Source: Desulfobulbaceae bacterium
Lineage (GTDB): Bacteria; Desulfobacterota; Desulfobulbia; Desulfobulbales; Desulfobulbaceae
Assembly (NCBI GenBank): GCA_024763055.1
Contig: JANTGH010000005.1
Location: 1-54,332, forward strand
Reading direction: 5' to 3'
Length of the DNA: 54,332 nucleotides
This document shows positions 1 to 8,781 of the stretch, in pieces (within the stretch, counting starts at the first letter, position 1; every line of letters starts with the position of its first letter). A model generated the notes under the pieces. That model did not search any database and was not told the origin of the DNA. It saw nothing but the letters and a program-made list of their open reading frames with translations. A program made the translations under genes and the position numbers.

Positions 1-92
1 GGGACAACACCTCGCCCCCTCTGGGGGCAAGAGGCATTCTCATCCCCTTTTAGGGGTAAACTCAATACCACCCCCTCTGGGGGTGGATTCTT
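1..92. repeat. palindromic repeat cluster at left edge
   Basis: Three hairpin-forming palindromes lie within 86 bases. The first pairs GCCCCC with GGGGGC around a TCT loop (14-28) and is extended by CCTC/GAGG. The second is CCCCT-TTT-AGGGG (44-56). The third pairs CCACCCCC with GGGGGTGG, again around TCT (68-86). The 13-mer CCCCCTCTGGGGG occurs twice, at 15-27 and 71-83. The cluster starts exactly where the RND permease reading frame stops resembling its family, so it is either an inserted repeat element or the repeat on which a contig ended. Its identity is unknown; it is too short to call a CRISPR array. Confidence 0.6.
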
Positions 93-729
93 TATTCTGT
101 GACTGGATGGCGGCAATGATTTCCGATGAGCTGAGTCCCATGGCCTTGATTCTGGCCGGATCAAGCCAGATACGCATGGAGTATTTTTTCTCGCCTAAAA
201 TTTCGGCCTTACCCACACCCGGGATACGTTTGAGTTCGTCAAGGACATTGATGCTGGTATAGTTACTCAGGAAAATATCAGTAAACCGTTCGTCGCCGGT
301 AATGGCAACAAAACATACCACTGAAGGAGATTTTTTGTCTACAATAACACCCTGCTGGCGAACTTCGGCTGGTAGTTGCGCCGTGGCCATGGAAACTTTG
401 TTCTGCACATCAACGGCAGCGATATCCAGGTCGTAGCCGGGTTCGAAATACACCGTAATGTTGGCCATGCCGGAACTGGTGCTGGAGGAAGACATATAGA
501 TCATTCCCTTGGTGCCGTTGATCTTGTCTTCCAGAGGCCGGGTCACGGTTTCTTCAACTGTGTAGGCATTGGCGCCGACATAGGTGGCGCTGACGACAAC
601 CGTGGGCGGGGTGACCTCCGGATATTCCTGAATGGGTAGAATGAAAATCGAGACAAGGCCTCCTAATATGATCAACAGGGAGATCACCATCGCAAAGATG
701 GGCCGTTTGATAAAAAAGACGGAGAGCAT
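40..729 (-). CDS. RND multidrug efflux permease, N-terminal fragment (interrupted)
   Basis: This is the inner-membrane pump of an AcrB/MexB-type tripartite exporter driven by the proton gradient. The first transmembrane helix (about residues 10-30, after FFIKRPIFAMVIS) and the start of the periplasmic porter domain are typical, including the VEETVTRPLED stretch. Only about 212 family-like residues remain of a protein normally near 1,030. After the QSQNKES stretch the frame enters the palindromic repeat at the window edge and reaches a stop. Its start lies 3 bases after the adaptor gene's stop, so the two are translationally coupled. The gene is either disrupted by an inserted repeat or cut by a contig end; the sequence cannot separate these. 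Confidence 0.85.
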   Translation of the reverse strand: MLSVFFIKRPIFAMVISLLIILGGLVSIFILPIQEYPEVTPPTVVVSATYVGANAYTVEETVTRPLEDKINGTKGMIYMSSSSTSSGMANITVYFEPGYDLDIAAVDVQNKVSMATAQLPAEVRQQGVIVDKKSPSVVCFVAITGDERFTDIFLSNYTSINVLDELKRIPGVGKAEILGEKKYSMRIWLDPARIKAMGLSSSEIIAAIQSQNKESTPRGGGIEFTPKRG

Positions 730-732
730 AGT

Positions 733-1902
733 TTATTCCGCCGAAGTCATCTGTTGTTTTTTCATAAGAGCCATGACCCCTTTTTCAGCAGTCATATCTT
801 TGGCGGCCACCTTGATGCCCGGTTTTATCTTGGCCAGACCAGAGATGATGATTTGGGCATCATCCGTAAGCCCACTTGTAATCTGCACGTACAGGCGCCC
901 TTCAAAGCCCCGCTTTATATTCACCCTTTTTGTGGTGTTACTTTTGTCAACCGTATAGACAAAGCTTCCCTGCTGATCCTCGAGGATGGCCCCCGGTGGA
1001 ATCATGAAAAAGGGAACTTTATCGGAGACAAAGACATCAATATAGACAAAGGTGCCCTCAAGAAGATCATGTTTGGGGTTCTCCACCACGGCACGCATGC
1101 TGATGGTTCCGGTCATCCGGTCGACCTTGTTGTCACCGAAATCAATATGTCCTTTATACGGTCCGCGTTTGATAAGAGACCGGGTGGCCGGAATCCGGAC
1201 CCGGGCATCGAGCACGTCTTTGGATTTATACCTGCGCATTATCTGAAACTGTTCTTCAGGCGGGTTGAAGTATGCGTACATGGGATCATCGGCAACAATG
1301 GTGGTCAGCAGGGTTTTCTCACCGTAACCGACGATGTTACCCACATCCACATAGCTGCGGCTGATCACGCCGGCTATCGGCGCCGTAATTTCTGTATAGG
1401 AAAGATTCAGTTTCGCCTCCCGTATGGCCGCCTCGTCCGCCTTGATTTTTGCCTGCAGTTCAGCAACCTTTGCCTGGTACTGTTCAAGGGTGGCTCTTGG
1501 GGCAAGATCCTCTGCAACCAGCGGCAGGTACCGGGCGACATCGGCTCTGGCAAGCTGCAGGGAGGCCCTGTTCAGCTCGCGGCCGGCAAGGGCCTGGTCA
1601 AGAGCGGCCCGGTAGGCGGTCTGTTCGATTGCAAAGAGATTTTGGCCCTGCCGGACATGATCACCCTCTGTGAAAAGAACCTTTTCCAGGGTGCCGGCTA
1701 CCCTGGCACGAATTTCAACCCTCTTGGTCGCCTGGGTCTTGCCCGTGTATTCAAGCCAGATGGGAACGGGCTCCTTATGAACGATAATGGCTTCGACGGT
1801 AAGGGGAGGCCTTTCTTTTTTTACGGTCTGTTTCCGGTTGTCATTTTGGCAGCCGCCGAGGCAGAACAGAAGTATTATTAGAATGAGCGCTTTTTGGATC
1901 AT
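733..1902 (-). CDS. RND efflux periplasmic adaptor (membrane fusion lipoprotein)
   Basis: This is the HlyD/AcrA-family adaptor linking the RND pump to an outer-membrane channel. The N-terminus is a lipoprotein signal with lipobox LGGC, so Cys18 is the expected lipidated residue. A split lipoyl-like domain flanks an alpha-helical hairpin (about residues 95-150, rich in Ala, Glu and Lys). The beta-barrel part contains DPMYAYFNPPEEQF, followed by a membrane-proximal domain. At 389 residues it is normal for the family. It is the first gene of the minus-strand pair and is divergent from the TolC-like gene, with which it probably forms one machine. Confidence 0.93.
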   Translation of the reverse strand: MIQKALILIILLFCLGGCQNDNRKQTVKKERPPLTVEAIIVHKEPVPIWLEYTGKTQATKRVEIRARVAGTLEKVLFTEGDHVRQGQNLFAIEQTAYRAALDQALAGRELNRASLQLARADVARYLPLVAEDLAPRATLEQYQAKVAELQAKIKADEAAIREAKLNLSYTEITAPIAGVISRSYVDVGNIVGYGEKTLLTTIVADDPMYAYFNPPEEQFQIMRRYKSKDVLDARVRIPATRSLIKRGPYKGHIDFGDNKVDRMTGTISMRAVVENPKHDLLEGTFVYIDVFVSDKVPFFMIPPGAILEDQQGSFVYTVDKSNTTKRVNIKRGFEGRLYVQITSGLTDDAQIIISGLAKIKPGIKVAAKDMTAEKGVMALMKKQQMTSAE

Positions 1903-2063
1903 GGAGAAGAATCCTCTTGATTCGGGATGCCCTCAACGTGATATTCAACATGAGAGTCGGTTTGATTATTGGATTATTTTTTGAAAAGATAGTATTTTAC
2001 TACCCGTTATGCTATGAATCCTCAAGGCAAAATTTGATTTTCATCCTGTATTTCGGAGGGATC

Positions 2064-3434
2064 GTGCGGTTGTTTTTTGTAGTTCTCTTTGGTGTTGCCC
2101 TTTTTTTTCCCTCGGTCGGGCATACGGATACCCTGCAGCTGACTCTTGCCCAGGCCGTTTCCCTTGCCCTTGCCCATAATCCGCGCCTTGAAATAGCCCG
2201 GCAGCAGTGTCTACAGAGCCGCGGCTCTCTGACCAAGGCCTGGTCGGGCTATTTGCCCCAGCTTGATGTTTCCGGCGGCTATCGACGACAGCATGTCGAC
2301 AAACTGCAGCCCCTGGATGAGGATAATGTCGGCTATGGCTCGGTCAAATTGAACCAGCTGCTCTATGATTTCGGGAAAACCACCGGTGCCATTGATGTCG
2401 GCCGCTTTGAGCTTGAGGCGTCCCGGGCCAATATGTATCAGCTGTATCAGGATGTTGTTTTGGATCTGAAAAAATCCTTTTATGACGTCATGGCCAAAAA
2501 GCGGCTTGTTGAGGTGGCGCGGCTGGCGATAACGATCTATGAACAGCACCTGTATCGGGCACAAAAGTATTTTCAGGCCGGAGTTCGGCCCAAGATCGAC
2601 GTAACCAATGCCCGGTTGCAGCTCTCCAATGCCCGTCTGGACATGGTTCAGGCAGAGGCTAACCTGAAGGTTGAGCGGAAAAACTTTGAACAGGTTCTTG
2701 GCCTGCGTCCCAATGAAGGCGATTATCTTCTGGTAAGCGGGGAGAGGTCATTGGAAAAATTAGCCGCGGGCAAACCCGCTATGTCTTTTTCCCTGGATCT
2801 CCTCCAAGCTGCGGCGATGGAACATCGGCCGGAGATGAAACAGGTTGGTTTCCTGGTTCAGTCGGCCAAGGCAGCCGTGGGCAAGGCCAGGGGGGACTAT
2901 TTTCCCCGTCTTGATGTCGGGGCGAGCTATGATGATTTTGAGACCGATCTGGAAAGTCTGCCGGACCAGTGGCAGGTTGGAGTGGGATTGAGCTGGCAGC
3001 TGTTTTCCGGTCTCCGCACCAGGGGTGAGGTTGCCCGAAGCAGGGCAAAATTTTACGAGATTCAGGCCGCCCTGCATGATCTTGAGCTGGCCATTACCCG
3101 GGAGGTTGCCGAAAGTTATCTGCGGGCCGATGAAAACCGGGTGGCCGTGGACATTGCCGCCCAGGCCCTGGGGCTGGCCCGGGAAAACCTTGATCAGGCC
3201 GAGGGACGGTATAAGGCGGGCCTGAATGATATGATCGAGTTTAACGATGCCCAGCTTCGCTACACCGACGCCCAGACGCGTCTGGTCACCACCTATTATA
3301 ACTATCTTGTCGATCTGGCCGGAATAGAGCGGGCCACCGGTACCACCGCCGGTCTGCAGTATGCCGGGGAAAACGATTCCTCACCTTGCCGGGTGAGGAT
3401 GCAGCCGGATACTCAAAAACCGCTGCCCCAATAA
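2064..3434 (+). CDS. TolC-family outer membrane efflux protein
   Basis: This is the outer-membrane channel of the tripartite exporter. I place the start at GTG 2064. It is preceded by GGAGG at 2055-2059 and gives a clean signal peptide (MRLFFVVLFGVALFFPSVGH, cleavage near residue 20). Upstream in-frame starts would prepend about 49 residues unlike any signal. The mature protein has the two OEP repeats with long Ala/Gln/Leu-rich helices (e.g. LTLAQAVSLALAHNP at the start of repeat 1) and the periplasmic entry region near residues 170-190 and 370-390. It is divergent from the adaptor and permease genes; the roughly 160-base intergenic region must hold both promoters. The substrate is unknown. 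Confidence 0.92.
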   Translation: MRLFFVVLFGVALFFPSVGHTDTLQLTLAQAVSLALAHNPRLEIARQQCLQSRGSLTKAWSGYLPQLDVSGGYRRQHVDKLQPLDEDNVGYGSVKLNQLLYDFGKTTGAIDVGRFELEASRANMYQLYQDVVLDLKKSFYDVMAKKRLVEVARLAITIYEQHLYRAQKYFQAGVRPKIDVTNARLQLSNARLDMVQAEANLKVERKNFEQVLGLRPNEGDYLLVSGERSLEKLAAGKPAMSFSLDLLQAAAMEHRPEMKQVGFLVQSAKAAVGKARGDYFPRLDVGASYDDFETDLESLPDQWQVGVGLSWQLFSGLRTRGEVARSRAKFYEIQAALHDLELAITREVAESYLRADENRVAVDIAAQALGLARENLDQAEGRYKAGLNDMIEFNDAQLRYTDAQTRLVTTYYNYLVDLAGIERATGTTAGLQYAGENDSSPCRVRMQPDTQKPLPQ

Positions 3435-3463
3435 AAAGGGTATTCAACGGAGATGTCGGCAGA

Positions 3464-6400
3464 TTACAATGTGGTTGATGTCGCAACCCGAAAGAGCATT
3501 TCGTCGATTTCATCCTGGTCGTATTGCTGGTCCCGCAAAGTTTGTCTGTACTGCTGCATAAGTTCCTTGGCTTTAAGCATATTCCCTGAACGCAGGTAAA
3601 GTGTGTAGAGCAGAGTGATCAATCGATCATCCATCTTGTATATCTGCAACACCTTGTTGAGGACATTGACCGCTTCATCGATGCAATCGGATTCAGCCAG
3701 AATAACACCGTATTTCAGACCTATAGTTGCCAGCATATCCAGCTGCCGGTCATAAAATTTTGCATATTCACCGATAGAAAAATTTCCCCCTGTGGGCGAG
3801 GCGGCATCCCACAGGCGTAACGCCTTGTAAAAGGAATTTCCCGCCTGCCAGATATTTTCCGTTCGAGCATGATGAAGTCCTTCCCCTGCCAGCAGAAAAA
3901 ACTCGACAGCGTCAATACGGCAGTTGTCTAAAAGGAGAATGCCCTTATGCATTTTCAGGTAATTTTTGACCGGGCAGGGCAGCACACTGGCCAGGACCTT
4001 GCGCAGTCGCATGAGCAAGGTGTCCAGTTTCGCTCTGCTTTTATCCGGGGCACTATCGGGCCAGAGGGCAACCTGTATTTTCTCCTGGCTTATTTTCTGG
4101 TTTTTTTCGGAAAGGAGCAGGGCAATCAGCTCGCGTTGCGCCGGGGTCAGCTCTTCGGCAGTGAGAATTGTCCTGCCTTCGACTTTGAGGCCGAAGGTGC
4201 CTAAAACCTTGATCTCAAGCAGCGGCAAGGGATCACCGTTATCGTTAAAAAAAATGTTCAGTTTTTCCCTTGCCAGTTGTTTAACAAGTTCAGGACGGAT
4301 GCCGGCATGCACGGCTTCGGCGAGAAGTTTCCGCATAGAAACCGGCTCCCAGCTCCAGAATGAGCCAAAGCCGTTGTTTTCCATTAACGTGAGCCCGTCT
4401 TGCAGGTCACGGAGCATCTTTTCTGTAGCATGTAATTGAAGGTGCAGCCAGGCTCTCTGCAACAGAGCAACTGTTGTCAGATAATCGGACGGCAGTTCTT
4501 TGGCTTGCGCAAGGGCATAAGATAACAGCTCTTCGGCGCGGGCATGTTCTCTGGCTCTAATGAGAGTCGCTCCACAGACGATGTTACATAACGTGGTATA
4601 AAAAGAACCGCCTGCTACCTGACGGAGTTCGATCGCCTCGCAGACTGTCGGTACGGCTGCCTTTCTGTTTCCCAGCAGAGCCTGGACATACCCGGCCCAT
4701 TGAAGAAATTGACTTTGCATATGGGGTGTCAGCGCGGTTTCGGAAACCTTCATGCCCCGTTGCAGCAGTTGCTCGGCCTCTTCCGGCCGGCCCTCCCCTA
4801 TCAGACCGACAGCGCCCCAGATATAGGCAAACGGCGCCGCAACAGTTTGTTCCACTATATGATTATCAGCATGTGTGCGAAGTAACTGCAGTTGATTGTT
4901 ATAATTAATGAAGTCTCCTTCCTTGCTCAGGGTGTTCAGGTGGAGAACCCGCAGGGTCAGTTTGTTTGATACGCTTACCAGTGGATCATGAAGAAGGGAG
5001 AGGGAGAGTTCAATTTCCAGAAGACATTTCTGCCGGTTGTCGCTGAGTGTTTCTATATAGCCGCACATAAAGCGGCTGGAAGCAATACCATTGCGAATAT
5101 CGTTTTGGAAAGCCAGGTCTCGGGCTATTTGCGCGTACTTACGTGCTTTTTTCAGCTGAAAAAGGAAAAAACTGTATCCTGCGCCAAGATTGCGCGCAAC
5201 AAGAATTTGGGCCTGCAGGGACAGGTTGTCTTGATTTTGCAGAAAAAGTTCCTCGGTACGGGGGAGCAGGTGAGCGCCTGTATGGTAAAGGCCGGAAATA
5301 ACAAAGTGATAATAGATGAGATGAACCAAGGCGAGCAGCTCACCGGTTGCGTCTCCGGAGCCGATGAAGTGGTTTCGCGCTCTTTCGAGAAGCGGATAAG
5401 ATTTTTTCGGGTACGAATCCGAATAGAGGATTGCGGTAAAAAGTGTCAGCCAGGCATAGTTGCGAAGCTCGTCTTCCGGGATTGATTTGAGCAGCGTCAG
5501 CAGGGTGATGGTTCGGTTCTTTGCCATCAGGTTTAACCCTTCCCGGCGCAGGATTATTTCCATGACCTGGAAGTTTTCTTCTTTGCGGTAATAGAGAAGG
5601 GCCTGTTCAAGGGCATTTATTTTCAGGTAGTAGGCGGCCGCTGTTTTATAAATGTGGCGGATTTTTTTTTGGGACAGATGCTTTTGGGCCCGTTCCTGAA
5701 GAAATTCCTGGAAAAGATGATGAAAACGAAAAATTGTTTGCTGTTCATCTAAGGGGTAAATGAAAAAATTGTCGAGCATGAGATCAATGAGAATCGCTGC
5801 TATATCCTCCTGTTCGGTGATGGTCAGGGCAAGGTCAACCGGAATTTCATCAAGCAGGGAGAGTTGCATCAGGATGGAATGTAGATCTTCCGGAACGTGG
5901 GAGAGTATCTCATGGCGAAAATACTTCAGAATGTGATCAGCGGAGAGGTCTGCAGGCAGACCCGTGCTGATGTTTGCGGGAAGGGCTGTCGGATTTCGTC
6001 GTGTTGCCGCGTGTGCGGCTAACAGTATGCCCATGATCCAGCCGCTGGTCTGCTTACGGATCAGCTCGGCGTCACGACGGGTGATCTGTCGGTTGAGGAC
6101 CTGTCCAAAGAGATGTTCTATTTCCTGCAGAGAAAAGCTGAGATCCCTGTTTCGCAGCAGGCGGATATTTGTTTCATAGCGAATTTTTTTTGCGGTCAGA
6201 GCCAGTGGCCTGCGGCTGATGAGAATAAAATGGAGATGCGGGGGCGAGGTGTCGATGATATGGCTGAGCAGAGTAGTTAAAAGAGGAGCCTGTTCACCAA
6301 GATGGAGGTCATCAAAGACAATATAGAAATCACCGGCAAGGTGCCGGTCAAGATCGGCGAGGAGAATATTGGCGCATCGGGTTATGTCCAGTGACCCCAT

Positions 6401-6745
6401 GTCTCCCCTGTCCATAATGTAAGACAACTGGGGTGATTCAAATCCGGGAAGTTTTTTCTGCAGGTTATCGAGAAGGGCTGATAGGAGCAATGCCGGGTCG
6501 GCATCTTCAGGCCCTATCTGGTACCAGGCAAAACGCAGGTCAAAATGGTGGAGAAATTGTACGGCAATTGTGGACTTTCCCTGTCCGGCCTGGGCTTCAA
6601 TGATCATTGCCTTTTGCGAGCAGGCGGCGTTTCCAAGTGTTTCCGTTATCAGGGAAGAGCGGAACAGGCTGGTGCCGGGATCAACCCTGGGCGGGTAGAA
6701 CTTGTTGCAAGAAATTTCCTGCCGAAGAATGGTGGAAGGATGCAT
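3464..6745 (-). CDS. MalT-like ATPase regulator with C-terminal winged-helix and BTAD domains
   Basis: This is a very large (1,093 aa) signal-transduction ATPase transcription factor. The N-terminal NTPase domain has Walker A AQAGQGKST (51-59) and Walker B YIVFDD (141-146). A long TPR-like helical region fills about residues 350-830. Unlike MalT, the C-terminus is not a LuxR helix-turn-helix. From about residue 840 there is an OmpR/SARP-type winged helix (LEIKVLGTFGLKVEG, then ELTPAQRELIALLL), and from about 945 a bacterial transcriptional activator domain. A small-molecule ligand binding the TPR part is expected from family knowledge. The target is unknown; adjacency to the efflux genes suggests them but does not prove it. 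No clear Shine-Dalgarno precedes the chosen ATG. Confidence 0.88.
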   Translation of the reverse strand: MHPSTILRQEISCNKFYPPRVDPGTSLFRSSLITETLGNAACSQKAMIIEAQAGQGKSTIAVQFLHHFDLRFAWYQIGPEDADPALLLSALLDNLQKKLPGFESPQLSYIMDRGDMGSLDITRCANILLADLDRHLAGDFYIVFDDLHLGEQAPLLTTLLSHIIDTSPPHLHFILISRRPLALTAKKIRYETNIRLLRNRDLSFSLQEIEHLFGQVLNRQITRRDAELIRKQTSGWIMGILLAAHAATRRNPTALPANISTGLPADLSADHILKYFRHEILSHVPEDLHSILMQLSLLDEIPVDLALTITEQEDIAAILIDLMLDNFFIYPLDEQQTIFRFHHLFQEFLQERAQKHLSQKKIRHIYKTAAAYYLKINALEQALLYYRKEENFQVMEIILRREGLNLMAKNRTITLLTLLKSIPEDELRNYAWLTLFTAILYSDSYPKKSYPLLERARNHFIGSGDATGELLALVHLIYYHFVISGLYHTGAHLLPRTEELFLQNQDNLSLQAQILVARNLGAGYSFFLFQLKKARKYAQIARDLAFQNDIRNGIASSRFMCGYIETLSDNRQKCLLEIELSLSLLHDPLVSVSNKLTLRVLHLNTLSKEGDFINYNNQLQLLRTHADNHIVEQTVAAPFAYIWGAVGLIGEGRPEEAEQLLQRGMKVSETALTPHMQSQFLQWAGYVQALLGNRKAAVPTVCEAIELRQVAGGSFYTTLCNIVCGATLIRAREHARAEELLSYALAQAKELPSDYLTTVALLQRAWLHLQLHATEKMLRDLQDGLTLMENNGFGSFWSWEPVSMRKLLAEAVHAGIRPELVKQLAREKLNIFFNDNGDPLPLLEIKVLGTFGLKVEGRTILTAEELTPAQRELIALLLSEKNQKISQEKIQVALWPDSAPDKSRAKLDTLLMRLRKVLASVLPCPVKNYLKMHKGILLLDNCRIDAVEFFLLAGEGLHHARTENIWQAGNSFYKALRLWDAASPTGGNFSIGEYAKFYDRQLDMLATIGLKYGVILAESDCIDEAVNVLNKVLQIYKMDDRLITLLYTLYLRSGNMLKAKELMQQYRQTLRDQQYDQDEIDEMLFRVATSTTL

Positions 6746-6852
6746 GGCAACAGAGAGAGTTCAGGATTATTGATAAAAAACGGAAAAAATATTTTTTACG
6801 CATTTTCCGGTGTTTACTTCTCTTCTGCTTACAGGATTCGGTCGGTTCTGTC

Positions 6853-6887
6853 AAAGAAAAACCCGGAGACCAGGAGGCCTCCGGGTT
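6853..6887 (-). terminator. rho-independent terminator (minus strand)
   Basis: A perfect 9-bp stem (AACCCGGAG/CTCCGGGTT, arms 6860-6868 and 6879-6887) is followed on the minus strand by an interrupted T-run (complement of 6853-6860). It lies downstream of the DUF2892 gene and would end that transcript before the divergent MalT-like promoter region. The rest of 6746-7022 shows no gene. Confidence 0.7.
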
Positions 6888-7022
6888 AGCAGTAAGCGGG
6901 AAAAGTCTTTAAGCCAACAGGATCGCTATAGAGCCTGACACACATTTGTTTTGTATAATTTTTCCTTTTTAGACTGTTTTCCGTGTTGACAAACCCGAGG
7001 ATTTGTTGCAACAGTGGCGGCC

Positions 7023-7238
7023 CTATTTTGTTTCCGGAACACCAAGTTTTTTGAGAATCAGTCCCATTGGACAGAATTTAGTGAAACCGAATTGAAAGAG
7101 GTTGGCCCCGATAAATAAGGTAAAAAAGAGAAAATACTTATGAATAAATAAAGGGTTATGGCCGCAGTCTACGCCAAGGGCGAGGCTGAGCATGATAAAA
7201 AGTCCGGCTATGGTGTGGATCCAGTCATTAATAACCAT
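7023..7238 (-). CDS. DUF2892 (YgaP-type) inner membrane protein
   Basis: A 71-residue protein with two predicted transmembrane helices (about 8-26 and 35-51) and the family signature FCPMGLILKKLGV near the C-terminus, resembling the membrane domain of the rhodanese YgaP. AGGAG about 7 bases upstream of the ATG supports the start. In E. coli the YgaP membrane rhodanese is encoded beside the ArsR-type regulator YgaV. Here a YgaV-like regulator heads the upstream operon on the same strand, with about 250 bases separating this gene from the operon's last member. It may therefore belong to a sulfur-stress response, but no catalytic rhodanese domain is present. Confidence 0.8.
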   Translation of the reverse strand: MVINDWIHTIAGLFIMLSLALGVDCGHNPLFIHKYFLFFTLFIGANLFQFGFTKFCPMGLILKKLGVPETK

Positions 7239-7314
7239 GGGAGTACTCCTTTTTTTATTGGCTGCCTTGAAAAATTGTATTTTCGCCTAATTTTCCGGAG
7301 ATATTGCAAACTCG

Positions 7315-7345
7315 CTCACCTGATCTCGTCGAGCTGTCAGGTGAG
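7315..7345. other. perfect 9-bp stem-loop in intergenic region
   Basis: CTCACCTGA (7315-7323) pairs perfectly with TCAGGTGAG (7337-7345) across a 13-base loop. On the plus strand it is followed by an A-run, so it is not a canonical terminator on either strand. It lies between the outer-membrane protein gene and the DUF2892 gene (7239-7490 otherwise has no gene). It may be an mRNA processing or stabilising hairpin or an operator. Confidence 0.45.
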
Positions 7346-7490
7346 AAAAAACTACGAGCTGCACCGCCCGTTGTGTAGCCAAACGACACGACTAACGAAA
7401 ATTCTGATTTTTCTCGGCACCCTGTTGAAAATGAAATGTATATATCTTTGGTTTCTTAATATTTTTTTCTGGTCGCGGTCTGTTCGGAGC

Positions 7491-8771
7491 TTAAAAGCTG
7501 TAGCGTAGGCCGGCATACACATTAGTATTTTTCTGAAACTGTCCCCAGAAAGTAAAATCATCTTCACCCCAGAACAGGTTGAATCCGCCGTCGATCAACC
7601 AGTTGTCGGTGAGTTTATAGCTGAATTTCGGCCGCGCATATCCATCGTTTCTGTCCGGGGAATAATAAATAAACAGGGACAAGTTCAAATTCTGATCCAG
7701 TAATAATTTGGTTAACCGCAGGGTTACTGTACCCGTGTTTTTTTCCCGCGCTGGAGCTTCCAGCGACAACGTCTGTCGATAGTTGTCATAGTGGCGGATC
7801 GATTCCATATAATATTGGACACTTCCGGTCAATTCACGGGCAAGCTCCCGCTCAAAGCCCATCAGCCAGCGAATTTCCCCGGGCCGGATGAAGGGGTTGT
7901 CGGAGTTGCGATTTTCGGTGGAATCATAATAGCCAATTTCCACGTTGCCGATGCCGCCAAGTATTGCAGTACGTATAGACCCTCCCCAGACGTTCAGTTT
8001 TGGAAAATAATTCTTTTTCCGCATCCCGGAGTAGCCTTCCGGTTCCTGCCAGAATCCGGAGTAACCGTACAGCGCAAGTTCCACACCGTGTATATTTTTT
8101 GACAGACGGCCATGGAGTTCATCGTCCTTGAACCATCTGTTTGGCTCATTGGTTGTCACCTGCAGATTTCGGCCGACAATTTTTTCGGCCCCGGCATTAT
8201 AATAAGAAAGCCGTTCACCGCTGATAAAGCGTGAGCCTTCAAAAAGAGGACTGTATATCAGATCCAGGTTAGCGAAGTCTGAAAAGAAACTGATTTTTAT
8301 GCCATTGCCTGGATATTTCAGGTATTCTTCATCACGGCCGATAAAAAAGGACTGCCAGTCCTTGGCGAAGGTGTCGTTGATGAACAGGAGATCTCCTGTT
8401 CCCCAGGTAAAAACGGCTCTGCCCAGCTTGATGTCCATATTATCCAGGGGCGAGGCAATCAAATTCAGTTCCCGCAGCTGCAGCTCTATTGTTTCTGTGA
8501 CTCCATCGGCCAGCAGATCGCCTTTGAAATTCAACAGGGCTTCGCCTATTTCCCTGGTGGCTTCAAGCCGGATCCGGGCATCAAAGATGGAGATTTGCTT
8601 TTCTTCCCCATCGCTTTGCAACCGCACTCCACCTGCGAGCTCTTCAAAGCCCGCCACTTCCAGGCCGTAGTTGTCATAGAGATTATCTATCAGTCCGGCA
8701 GCGTCAGCCTCGGATATATGCAGCGATATGAGCCAGATACAGATGAAGCCTGCAAAAAGAGTTTTGTTCAT
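7491..8771 (-). CDS. outer membrane beta-barrel protein partnered with an MMPL exporter
   Basis: A 426-residue protein with a signal peptide (MNKTLFAGFICIWLISLH..., cleavage near AEADA-type residues 22-25). The body alternates amphipathic strands and ends in a C-terminal Phe (YAGLRYSF), the outer-membrane insertion signal. It resembles DUF1302-like barrel proteins commonly found beside MMPL/RND permeases and LolA-like sorting proteins. It is the third gene of the ArsR-headed operon, 10 bases after the sorting-protein gene. It probably supplies the outer-membrane part of a lipid or hydrophobic-compound export route. The substrate is unknown and the family assignment is from general resemblance. 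Confidence 0.75.
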   Translation of the reverse strand: MNKTLFAGFICIWLISLHISEADAAGLIDNLYDNYGLEVAGFEELAGGVRLQSDGEEKQISIFDARIRLEATREIGEALLNFKGDLLADGVTETIELQLRELNLIASPLDNMDIKLGRAVFTWGTGDLLFINDTFAKDWQSFFIGRDEEYLKYPGNGIKISFFSDFANLDLIYSPLFEGSRFISGERLSYYNAGAEKIVGRNLQVTTNEPNRWFKDDELHGRLSKNIHGVELALYGYSGFWQEPEGYSGMRKKNYFPKLNVWGGSIRTAILGGIGNVEIGYYDSTENRNSDNPFIRPGEIRWLMGFERELARELTGSVQYYMESIRHYDNYRQTLSLEAPAREKNTGTVTLRLTKLLLDQNLNLSLFIYYSPDRNDGYARPKFSYKLTDNWLIDGGFNLFWGEDDFTFWGQFQKNTNVYAGLRYSF

Positions 8772-8781
8772 TATTAGGAAA

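Noticed and set aside
1-92. CRISPR array
   Set aside because: There are palindromes and a repeated 13-mer, but no regular repeat-spacer pattern can be seen in 92 bases and no cas gene is present.
754-1881. 375-codon open frame on the plus strand opposite the adaptor gene
   Set aside because: It is the antisense shadow of a clear HlyD-family gene with a lipobox; no ribosome-binding site or family resemblance.
6960-7022. TTGACA-containing plus-strand promoter near 6984
   Set aside because: No matching -10 follows and no plus-strand gene lies downstream before 13589.
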